Source: an uncultured Oscillospiraceae bacterium
GTDB lineage: Bacteria > Bacillota > Clostridia > Oscillospirales > Ruminococcaceae
Assembly: GCA_949291395.1 (NCBI GenBank)
Contig: CASEVW010000110.1
Location: 1-42,855 of the forward strand
DNA length: 42,855 nt
Reading direction: 5' to 3'
Shown: piece after piece, positions 23,928-30,896 of the stretch
Position numbering within the stretch: position 1 is the first letter of the stretch
How the letters are laid out: every line of letters starts with the position of its first letter
Notes under the pieces: model-generated
Seen by the model: the letters and a program-made list of their open reading frames with translations, nothing else
The model's database searches: none
Told to the model about the DNA's origin: nothing
Made by a program: the position numbers and the translations under genes

Positions 23928-25448
23928 TCACAGATCAGCGCCGGGGGCTTCGGCGGCCCGGGCGGCGGCGATCTCACCCAGCAGGGCGGACTGGGTGTCG
24001 TTGAACAGCAGGGCCTTGTTATGCTGGAAGTAGGCCTCGCTGCCGAAGGTCTCGATGTACCAGGAGGTATGGAACCCGGCGGTCAGCTCGGTGGCGAAGA
24101 TCACCATTTCCTGGCTGTCCGGCAGGGCCTGGTCCAAAAAGGCGAAGGCGTTTTCCAAAAAGGCGCCGGTCTCGGCGGCGGCGCTGGCCCGCTGGTCCAC
24201 CGTGGCGGCGAACAGCGCTTTCAAGCGCTCAAAGGGCTCGGCGGGCTGTTCCAGCTCCAGCGTGTGCAGGTAGCCCTCCAGGGTCTGGGCGGCGGTGCCG
24301 ATCAGCCGCAGAGACTCCTTGTCGGCGCTGCCGGCTTCCTTTTTGGCGGCGATCTCCCGGTTCAGGGCCGCCAGCTCGTTGGTCAGCAGGGCATTGGCGG
24401 GCTGGCTGTCCAGGGCGGCCTTCACCCGCAGCAGGCTCTCGTGCAGGCGGTCTGCCAGCTGGTCCAGCCGCCAGGCGGCCCGGGCGCTCTCCTGGATGCG
24501 GGAGAGCAGCAGCCCCAGCACGCTGAGGGTCTCGTCAAAGGGGGCGGCGGCCAGCTCGCTGGCCCGCAGCTTGTCCCAATGGCCGTTCAGGATCTCGTCC
24601 ACCTGGTAGGCCCGGCGGTATTTGTCGTACAGGGCCAGATAGTTGGCAAAATCTTTGGCGATGCGGGGCATTTGCAGATACTGGCCCACCAGGTCCCGGT
24701 CCACGGGAATATCCAGCGCCTCGTAGGCCTGTAAGATCTCGGAAAGGTCCTCCCAGCCTCGGGCGGTGACGAACTGCATCCCGTCGGCGCTGGCTTCCAC
24801 CCGGTAGAAGTTGTCCTTGCGGATGTCCAGATAGGACAGGATGGCCCCGTGGATGCCCCGGCGCACCGCGTACTCCTTCCAGGCGGGATAGTCCTCCTGC
24901 ACGTCGATGCGCTTGACCCGGTCCAGGGTGACCACGTCAAATTCCCGCACTGACTTGTTGTATTCCGGCGGGTTGCCGGCGGCGGCAATGATCCAGCCCT
25001 CCGGCAGGCGCTGGTTGCCGAAGGTCTTGCACTGCAAAAATTGCAGCATCATGGGGGCCAGCGTCTCGGAGATGCAGTTCACCTCGTCCAGAAAGAGGAT
25101 GCCCTCCTTGCGGCCGGTCTGCTCCATGGTACGCCACACCGATGCCAAAATTTCGCTCATGGTGTACTCGGTCACGGCGTAAGATTTGCCGCCGAAGGTG
25201 TGATGCTCGATGAAAGGCAGGCCCAAAGCGCTTTGGCGGGTGTGGTGGGTGATGGTGTAGGCCACCAGGCCGATGTCCATCTCGGCGGCGATCTGCTCCA
25301 TGATCTGGGTCTTGCCGATGCCCGGCGGGCCCATCAGCAGAATGGGCCGCTGGCGCACCGTGGGGATGCGGTAGCCGCCCAGCTCGTCCTTGGCCAGGTA
25401 GGCCCGCACCGTGTTCATGATCTCCTGTTTGGCACGTTTTATGTTCAT
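23928..25448 (-). CDS. MoxR-type AAA+ ATPase
   Basis: The 506-residue protein has an AAA+ core in its first ~260 residues: Walker A 'GPPGIGKT' (40-47), Walker B 'ILFLDE' (117-122), sensor-1 Asn in 'AAAGNPPEY' (about 159) and 'DVVTLDRVKRIDV' after it. Residues 300-506 are a long helical tail with no recognised domain. MoxR ATPases act as chaperones with vWA partners. Here the vWA gene ends four bases upstream on the same strand and an LRR gene precedes that. The ribosome site lies inside the end of the vWA gene. The length resembles E. coli RavA, but the core is closer to the clostridial MoxR/DUF2201 pairs. Confidence 0.88.
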   Translation of the reverse strand: MNIKRAKQEIMNTVRAYLAKDELGGYRIPTVRQRPILLMGPPGIGKTQIMEQIAAEMDIGLVAYTITHHTRQSALGLPFIEHHTFGGKSYAVTEYTMSEILASVWRTMEQTGRKEGILFLDEVNCISETLAPMMLQFLQCKTFGNQRLPEGWIIAAAGNPPEYNKSVREFDVVTLDRVKRIDVQEDYPAWKEYAVRRGIHGAILSYLDIRKDNFYRVEASADGMQFVTARGWEDLSEILQAYEALDIPVDRDLVGQYLQMPRIAKDFANYLALYDKYRRAYQVDEILNGHWDKLRASELAAAPFDETLSVLGLLLSRIQESARAAWRLDQLADRLHESLLRVKAALDSQPANALLTNELAALNREIAAKKEAGSADKESLRLIGTAAQTLEGYLHTLELEQPAEPFERLKALFAATVDQRASAAAETGAFLENAFAFLDQALPDSQEMVIFATELTAGFHTSWYIETFGSEAYFQHNKALLFNDTQSALLGEIAAARAAEAPGADL

Positions 25449-25452
25449 GGTC

Positions 25453-26754
25453 TTATGCTCCTTGTGTCAGTTCGTCTTCGTCCAGCAAAAGGCGGATGCC
25501 CCAGGGCGGCACCCGCTCCGGGCTGCCCTGCCCCGCCAGCATCACAAAAACCGCGTCGTAGGGCGGGCGCTTGGCGGGGTACACGCCCAGGCCGTCGGTG
25601 AAATACAAAAGCCCCCGCAGATGGCGGAACGCGCCCTCGTCCAGCAGCTTCTGCACATGGGCGAACACCGGCCGGAAGTCGGTGGCGCTCTGGCCGATCA
25701 GCTCGAAATGCTCCATCAGCGCCGCCAGTTCCTCGGCGCTGGTGATGGTCTGGTCTGCCCGGATCTGGTCGTCACATTGCAGGATGCGCAGGTTGAAGCG
25801 CTTGAAAAAGCTTTCGGAATCCCGCAAGATGGCGTAGGTGTAGGCGAGGAAGCTGCGCACCAGCGCGCCGGAAGTGGACATGGAGGTGTCGATGGCGATG
25901 ACCAGGTCCTGGATGCGGCGGGATTCTTTGGTCTCCAGCGGCTCGATCAGGGGCATGTTGCCGTACCGCCGCAGGCCGTAGGTGTAATAGCCGTAGTCGA
26001 AGGAATCCGCATCCAGCTGCATCTCCTCGCCCAGCACCGCAAAGCGGCGCAGAAAGGCTTTGTAGTTGGTCTTTTCCTGGGTCTCCACCCGCAGCTGTTC
26101 CAGTACGGCCTCGCCGCCGCTGCCTGCCTCGCTGAGCACCGTTTCCATCTCGGTCTGGATGCGTTCCGCGATCTGCTGCCACTGGCCTCCGGCGGACTGC
26201 TCTTCCTCATCGCTTTGGGCCTGGGCCCACAGATGGTGGTCGTCCTCCAAAAATTCCCGGCTCAGGCTGGCCTGTTCCAGGGGTTCCAGCGAATGGCGGC
26301 GGAAATAGCGGTAGACCGCTTCGGCGGTGAGCACCTTCATCTCGCTTTGTAAAATGGCGTACCACCGGGCCCGGCGGGGATGGGGCGTGGCCGGGGCAAG
26401 GCAGGGATAGGGCAGGGCGTCCAGAATGGACTCCACCGCAATGTCGCAGCTCAGGTCCCACAGGGCGGCATCCCGATCCTTTTGCTTGGCGGGGTGGCGC
26501 AGCATGCAGTGGAACAGGCTGTGCAGATAGGCCCGGCAGACCAGCGAGCAGCCCTTTTCGTACCGGAACGCCAGGTACGAGCCGTTGTAAAACAGGGCCT
26601 TGCCGTCGGTGGCCAGGGTCTCGGTGGGTTGACTGGTGTCAAAGGGCAGGCTGCACAAAGCAGCGTCCAGAAAGGGCAGGTTTAAATAGAGTTCGTTGCG
26701 GGCGGCGGTGAGGATCTTTTGGCCGATCTCCTGCCAAGTTTGGAGTTGCTCCAT
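25453..26754 (-). CDS. vWA / DUF2201-type metallopeptidase-like protein
   Basis: The 433 residues hold an N-terminal DUF2201 domain (1-150) with 'RAYLHSLFHCMLRHP': H78-x3-H82 stands where active members have HExxH, so the catalytic Glu is Ser. A charged helical middle (150-275) follows, then a C-terminal vWA domain (about 280-425) whose MIDAS is complete: D289-x-S291-x-S293, T358, D387. The vWA should bind Mg2+ and a protein partner, presumably the MoxR ATPase encoded next. The start is ATG 26752-26754 after AAAGGAG; a longer frame extends into the LRR gene in another phase. The missing Glu suggests a binding rather than proteolytic role. Confidence 0.87.
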   Translation of the reverse strand: MEQLQTWQEIGQKILTAARNELYLNLPFLDAALCSLPFDTSQPTETLATDGKALFYNGSYLAFRYEKGCSLVCRAYLHSLFHCMLRHPAKQKDRDAALWDLSCDIAVESILDALPYPCLAPATPHPRRARWYAILQSEMKVLTAEAVYRYFRRHSLEPLEQASLSREFLEDDHHLWAQAQSDEEEQSAGGQWQQIAERIQTEMETVLSEAGSGGEAVLEQLRVETQEKTNYKAFLRRFAVLGEEMQLDADSFDYGYYTYGLRRYGNMPLIEPLETKESRRIQDLVIAIDTSMSTSGALVRSFLAYTYAILRDSESFFKRFNLRILQCDDQIRADQTITSAEELAALMEHFELIGQSATDFRPVFAHVQKLLDEGAFRHLRGLLYFTDGLGVYPAKRPPYDAVFVMLAGQGSPERVPPWGIRLLLDEDELTQGA

Positions 26755-26764
26755 AGTTTCTCCT

Positions 26765-27745
26765 TTACAGATCAAAGGACCGGGCTTTCGGTGCGCCGAA
26801 CCGCCGGTTCTGGTGCTCCAAAAGCAGGCTGAGGGCCTCGGTCTGGCGGCGCTGGCGGGCAAGATCGCACCCGGCGGCCAGGGCGTCCCGGTCCAGCAGT
26901 TCCAGCCCCAGGAAGAAGGCCAGCCGGTCGGTCTGCCGGGTCTCCAGCAGATAGTCCAGCGCAAGGGCGCCGTGGCGGGTCAGGCAGTCCCGATATGCGG
27001 CCCGGGCGTTCTCGCTCAGCTGCACCGGAAATTCCAGCCGGTCCAGGGCCACCCGCACCGCCAGGCCGAACTCGTGGGTGCGCAGCAACAGGTCCAGGGC
27101 CGCGTCGTATTGGGCAAACTGGAACACATGGCCGTCAAAGCTCTGGCGGCACAGGTAGCCGGTGCCCTGGATGTTGTAGTGGAAGATGTGGGGGGCGGCC
27201 ATCTCTTCGTAGTCTTCGTCGTAGGAAGGGAAGAACAGCCGGCACTCCGGGCCTTCCGGCGGCAGAAAGCGTAGTTCCAGCTCGCCGGAATATTCCTGTA
27301 ACAGCCCCCGCAGGCAGCGGCAGTTCTGGGGCTCGCCGGCCAGCACCACCTGCCGTAGGGCAAAGCAATTCATAAAGGCATCGGTGCCGATATCCAACAG
27401 GCCGCCGCCCGCTTCCAGCCGGGCAAGGGCGGAACAGTTGTAAAAGGCGTAGCTGCCCAGGTGCAGCAGGTCTTCCGGCAGGTGGACCGTATGGATAGCC
27501 GCCGCGTCGTGGGCGATGGCTTCCTGCCCGCCGGTGGAAAGCCGGACCGTAAAGGTATCGGGCGGAAGCTGTTTGGGCGGGCGGCTGCTGAAAGCGTAAT
27601 CCCCCAGCCGCACCACCGGCAGGCCCTGGATGGTGTGGGGCAGAAAGACCTCGGCAGCGGCGCTTTCACAGCGCAGGATGGCGACGCCCTCCGGCTGCCG
27701 GCAGCAGGTGAGCAATGCGTCGCACTGGGCGGGCAGAGTGAACAT
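26765..27745 (-). CDS. Leucine-rich repeat (BspA-like) cytoplasmic protein
   Basis: The 326 residues lack a signal peptide, unlike most BspA-type LRR proteins. LRR_5 units are visible at about 33-55 ('VFLPHTIQGLPVVRLGDYAF'), 84-108 ('LPEDLLHLGSYAFYNCSAL') and 109-132 ('GLLDIGTDAFMNCFAL'). The remainder (140-326) has a beta-rich stretch and then helical hairpins rich in Leu/Ala, resembling ankyrin- or HEAT-like repeats but not assignable. It is ten bases upstream of the vWA gene. It is probably the recognition subunit of the MoxR-vWA pair (inference). The ribosome site AAAGGAG lies about twelve bases from the ATG, and a terminator precedes it directly. Confidence 0.8.
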   Translation of the reverse strand: MFTLPAQCDALLTCCRQPEGVAILRCESAAAEVFLPHTIQGLPVVRLGDYAFSSRPPKQLPPDTFTVRLSTGGQEAIAHDAAAIHTVHLPEDLLHLGSYAFYNCSALARLEAGGGLLDIGTDAFMNCFALRQVVLAGEPQNCRCLRGLLQEYSGELELRFLPPEGPECRLFFPSYDEDYEEMAAPHIFHYNIQGTGYLCRQSFDGHVFQFAQYDAALDLLLRTHEFGLAVRVALDRLEFPVQLSENARAAYRDCLTRHGALALDYLLETRQTDRLAFFLGLELLDRDALAAGCDLARQRRQTEALSLLLEHQNRRFGAPKARSFDL

Positions 27746-27765
27746 AGCGGGTAAACGCTCCTTTG

Positions 27766-27804
27766 AAAAAAATAGCGGCAGGGCGCAGAGCGCCAGGCTG
27801 CCGC
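27766..27804 (-). terminator. Intrinsic terminator in front of the LRR operon (possible attenuator)
   Basis: On the minus strand GCGGCAG/CTGCCGC (27798-27804 with 27775-27781) plus inner GGCGC/GCGCC forms a strong hairpin, followed by UAUUUUUUU (27774-27766). The LRR ribosome site begins two bases later, leaving no room for another promoter. A second copy of its 3' arm's complement, ATAGCGGCAG on the minus strand (27831-27840), could act as antiterminator. Confidence 0.7.
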
Positions 27805-27815
27805 AGGTTGGTTAC

Positions 27816-27846
27816 GGTATAATAGCTGCTCTGCCGCTATTATACC
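27816..27846 (-). promoter_or_regulatory. Palindrome carrying two facing TATAAT boxes; likely LRR operon promoter
   Basis: GGTATAATAGC (27816-27826) and GCTATTATACC (27836-27846) form a perfect 11-base inverted repeat. On the minus strand 27839-27844 is TATAAT with a TGG extension, about 94 bases before the LRR start. The plus-strand copy has no gene to drive. Confidence 0.5.
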
Positions 27847-27902
27847 ACGGGCCTCACAGGAATCCTTTGCTTGTGCAACAAAATAAAAGAGAGAACAGGA
27901 CG

Positions 27903-28928
27903 TTATCCGGCGGACTGCCGCTGCCGCTTTGCAAGGCGCAGCCGCAGCCGTTGCCAGCCGTCGGTCAGCCATTGGGCGGAAAAGGTAAAGGCGAACAGCC
28001 GACCGGTGACAGGGTTGCCCAGCAGGGCGCACAGCGCCACGGCGGTGGCCAGAATGGCGGAAAATTCATGCCGGAAGCTGCCATCGAACACCTTTTGCCA
28101 GGCAAGATATTTCACAAAAAAGCCGTGGAGCAGAAACACCGGCATGGTGTTGCGGCCCAGCGTGGCCAGCAGAGGCAGGGGCTTGCGGGGCATGCACAGT
28201 AGCAGCCACAGGATCCACCCGGCGCTGATGAGAAGCAGCAACAGCCGGATGGACAACGAGTAGTCGGCGCTTTCGTAGGAGTGGCTTTCGTAAAACCAGC
28301 TGCTCTGGATGCCCGCCCGCCGCCGCCAGAGCATCCGGCCAGCCAGCAGCACCCACACCGCAAGCCCCAGCCGCAGCCGCCGCAAAAGCACCGGGGAGAG
28401 CGCCTGGCCGGAAAGGGGCCGGTGGGCGCACAGATACCCCGACACAAAAAAGGGCAGCAGCACCAGCGTGCGGGAAAGGCTCAGGGAGTAGCCGATGGTG
28501 GGGTCAAAGCCCGCCAGCAGGGCCAGGGCAAAGGTGGCGGGCAGCGCCGCCCACCGGGGCTGCAGCTGGTCGATCACCGGCAGCAGCAGCGTCCACAAAG
28601 CCATGGACAAAAGATACCACAGCAGCCAGTAGGGCGTGGTGTATTGCAGCGGGCCTTCCCGGTGCAGCAGATACCGGGCAAACAGCAGATACAGCGTTTG
28701 GTACACAAAATAGGGGTAGAGGATGCGGCCCAAAAACCGTTTGGCGGAAAACCGGGAAAAATAGCCGGTGCAAAAGGTGAAAGCCGGCATGTGGAAGGAG
28801 TAGATCACCCGGTAGAGCCACACCGCCAGCGGGCCTTTGGTGAGCTCCAAAAGATGGCCCAGCACCACCAGAAAGATCAAAAGGCCTTTTAAGTTGTCAA
28901 AGCGGGCATCCCGCTGCGGGTCAGCCAT
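27903..28928 (-). CDS. Acyltransferase-3 family membrane protein
   Basis: The 341-residue protein has about ten hydrophobic helices. It opens with 'RDARFDNLKGLLIFLVVLGHLLEL', the family's N-terminal motif with the catalytic-type His, then 'YRVIYSFHMPAFTFCTGYFS' and a late 'LGRNTMPVFLLHGFFVKYL'. Such proteins acetylate or otherwise acylate surface sugars, lipids or peptidoglycan. Its start overlaps the PAP2 gene by eight bases, so the two are co-transcribed and may both modify envelope components. Confidence 0.88.
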   Translation of the reverse strand: MADPQRDARFDNLKGLLIFLVVLGHLLELTKGPLAVWLYRVIYSFHMPAFTFCTGYFSRFSAKRFLGRILYPYFVYQTLYLLFARYLLHREGPLQYTTPYWLLWYLLSMALWTLLLPVIDQLQPRWAALPATFALALLAGFDPTIGYSLSLSRTLVLLPFFVSGYLCAHRPLSGQALSPVLLRRLRLGLAVWVLLAGRMLWRRRAGIQSSWFYESHSYESADYSLSIRLLLLLISAGWILWLLLCMPRKPLPLLATLGRNTMPVFLLHGFFVKYLAWQKVFDGSFRHEFSAILATAVALCALLGNPVTGRLFAFTFSAQWLTDGWQRLRLRLAKRQRQSAG

Positions 28929-29787
28929 TGGGGTCGCCTTCTTCCTGGCAGACGGCCAGCGCCTGCCGTTTGTACCAGTTTGAGCGGGTGATCAGCAGAA
29001 ACAGCGTTACCATCAGGGCGCTGGCGGCCAGGGTGTCGCTCAAAAAGTGGCGGCCCATCATCATACGGGAGAGGGCCATCCAGCCCACATAGGCCCAGCA
29101 CCCGGCCCACACAAGGCCCCGGCGCTTGTTCCAGCCGGGGAAAAGGTCGCAGAAAAACACCAGAACGAACACGCCGCAGGCCGCCGCCGTGTGGCCGGAA
29201 GGGAAGCTGGTGCCCCCGTTGCCAAAGGGGAACAGCCAGCGGGTGAAGTGCTCAAAATCGCCGTTTTGCAGCATGTCCTCAAAGCGGGTGCGGTTCCACA
29301 CCAGCTTGCAGACGTAGATGACCACCCAGTGGATCAACAGATACAACGTGCCGCACCAAAGGCCGAACCGCGCCCGGCGGGCGGTGCTGGTGCCGGCAAG
29401 GCAGAGGCGCACCACCCAGCCAAGGCAGAAGGCCGTCGCCAGCAGCACCACCGCCGCGTACAAACCGGGATGCCTCACGCCCCGGCGGGCCAGGTGGGTC
29501 ACCGAGTAATAAGCCAGATACCCCGCCAGGATAAGGCTGGAGGCAAAGGCCGCCAGCCGGGCCGCCCAGGCCCCCGGCCGCAGCCACTGGACGCACAGCC
29601 ACAGCAAAGCGGGCAGGTAGATGGGGTAAAAGCCGAAGGATTCCATAAAGATGGCCGGAGGATCGTCCGGCTGATAGAGATAGCGGGTGAGGGAAAGGTC
29701 AAAAAAGAACGCCGCCGTCAGCCCTGCGCCGAGCAGGCAGAGGCCCAAAACGATCCAGCGGCGGTGGATGGCAGGTTGTTGATACAT
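28921..29787 (-). CDS. PAP2-family membrane phosphatase
   Basis: The 288-residue protein has several transmembrane helices and the PAP2 triad near its C-terminus: a KxxxxxR-like first motif 'KLVWNRTRFED', then 'GTSFPSGHTAAACG' (SGH) and 'SRMMMGRHFLSD' (SRxxxGxHxxxD). PAP2 enzymes dephosphorylate lipids such as undecaprenyl pyrophosphate or phosphatidylglycerol phosphate at the membrane. ATG 29785-29787 follows ACGGAG; an upstream extension of eleven codons has no ribosome site. It leads the PAP2-acyltransferase pair. Confidence 0.88.
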   Translation of the reverse strand: MYQQPAIHRRWIVLGLCLLGAGLTAAFFFDLSLTRYLYQPDDPPAIFMESFGFYPIYLPALLWLCVQWLRPGAWAARLAAFASSLILAGYLAYYSVTHLARRGVRHPGLYAAVVLLATAFCLGWVVRLCLAGTSTARRARFGLWCGTLYLLIHWVVIYVCKLVWNRTRFEDMLQNGDFEHFTRWLFPFGNGGTSFPSGHTAAACGVFVLVFFCDLFPGWNKRRGLVWAGCWAYVGWMALSRMMMGRHFLSDTLAASALMVTLFLLITRSNWYKRQALAVCQEEGDPNG

Positions 29788-29883
29788 AGTTTCTCCGTTT
29801 CTTGCAAAAGCAGGGGACAAGCCCCGAAAATTGGCCGACTATGATTGTAGCACATCTGTGTCAGGATTGCAAAAAAACGACAA

Positions 29884-29917
29884 AAAAGCGTGTGAGGTTT
29901 TCGCCTCACACGCTTTT
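29884..29917. terminator. Terminator after the AIM24 gene
   Basis: A perfect 14-base stem: AAAAGCGTGTGAGG (29884-29897) and its complement (29904-29917), loop of six. The first arm's A run gives the U tract on the minus strand. Confidence 0.85.
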
Positions 29918-29931
29918 GGTCAAAGAAAGGC

Positions 29932-30687
29932 TCAGCCCACGGGAGCCATCAGCACGGTGCCGGTGCCCCGGTACACGTTCACCAGGCCCTCGCCGGATAC
30001 CGCGGAGCCCAGCAGGCTGCGGGTGGACTTTTCCACCGTGAAGTTCAAACTGCCGGACCAGGCAATGGCCATGTTGCCGTCGATGCGCAGCTGGTCGTTG
30101 TCCAGCCGGAACTCGATCAGCTCGTCCCGGGGAACGGGGCTCTCGATGGCCGCCACGCCGCTGCCGTGCAGCGCCAGGTTGAACAGGCCCTCGTTGCCCA
30201 GCGCCGCGCTGGACAGGTTGGTGCGGGCCACCACCTTCTGCTGCACCGTGCCGGAGCAGGCCAAAAACAGGCCGTCGTCCAGCACCAGGCCGTTCCACTG
30301 GCCCACGTCCAGCAGGATGATGTGTTTATAAGTAGGCTCCAGCATCAGCTGGCCGCTGCCCTTGTATTCCGGCTTGACGGCGCTTTCCTTGGTGGCTTTG
30401 GAGGCCAGGGCCTTGCCGAACAGATCGCCCACGCCCTTGATGCCGGAGGTAGCCTCCACCGCGCCGCTCATCCACTGCATGGCGCCGGCCTGGATGATGT
30501 AGCTGTCGCCGTGCAGATCGATGAGCACCTGGCGGCGGCGCACGTTCATCTCGGAAGCGTAGTAGCTGGAAATGGCGTTTTCCGGCAGAACGCTCAGGTC
30601 TTTTTCGTATTCCAAAACACGCATGCCGCCCAGCTGATCCACCACGTGGACGTTGGGGTTGTTCAGCAGATTGTTGCAGGTAACCAT
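29932..30687 (-). CDS. AIM24 family protein
   Basis: The 251 residues form the tubby-like AIM24 fold: 'VHVVDQLGGMRVLEYEKDLSV', 'MNVRRRQVLIDLHGDSYIIQAGAMQWMSG', 'LMLEPTYKHIILLDV', 'LFLACSGTVQQKVVAR', 'GVAAIESPVPRDELIEF'. No signal or membrane segment is present. The bacterial function is unknown (the name comes from a yeast mitochondrial protein). AGGAGG precedes ATG 30685-30687; an upstream frame of 52 codons crosses the promoter and is rejected. It is a single-gene unit between two terminators. Confidence 0.88.
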   Translation of the reverse strand: MVTCNNLLNNPNVHVVDQLGGMRVLEYEKDLSVLPENAISSYYASEMNVRRRQVLIDLHGDSYIIQAGAMQWMSGAVEATSGIKGVGDLFGKALASKATKESAVKPEYKGSGQLMLEPTYKHIILLDVGQWNGLVLDDGLFLACSGTVQQKVVARTNLSSAALGNEGLFNLALHGSGVAAIESPVPRDELIEFRLDNDQLRIDGNMAIAWSGSLNFTVEKSTRSLLGSAVSGEGLVNVYRGTGTVLMAPVG

Positions 30688-30765
30688 AAAAAACCTCCTA
30701 TCGGCGCTTTGGCCTTTTTGATGGGATACTCGCCCCGCCGGAACCATGCCCGGCAGCTTACCTTT

Positions 30766-30795
30766 ATCATAGCATAGTAGAACAGTATATGTAAA
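30766..30795 (-). promoter_or_regulatory. AIM24 promoter
   Basis: TTTACA (30790-30795), 18 bases, TATGAT (30766-30771) on the minus strand. Confidence 0.5.
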
Positions 30796-30803
30796 TGAAA
30801 ATG

Positions 30804-30853
30804 AAAACAGCGGGTGAATTTTAGAATTTCTTCCAAAATCCACCCGCTGTTTT
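30804..30853 (-). terminator. Terminator after the ABC-F gene
   Basis: AAAACAGCGGGTG (30804-30816) pairs with CACCCGCTGTTTT (30841-30853), with inner AATTTT/AAAATC pairing. On the minus strand it lies 43 bases past the ABC-F stop. Confidence 0.75.
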
Positions 30854-30896
30854 TCAGCAGAAAATCAGATGTTTTGCTCTGGGCTGGCGCTGCCGG

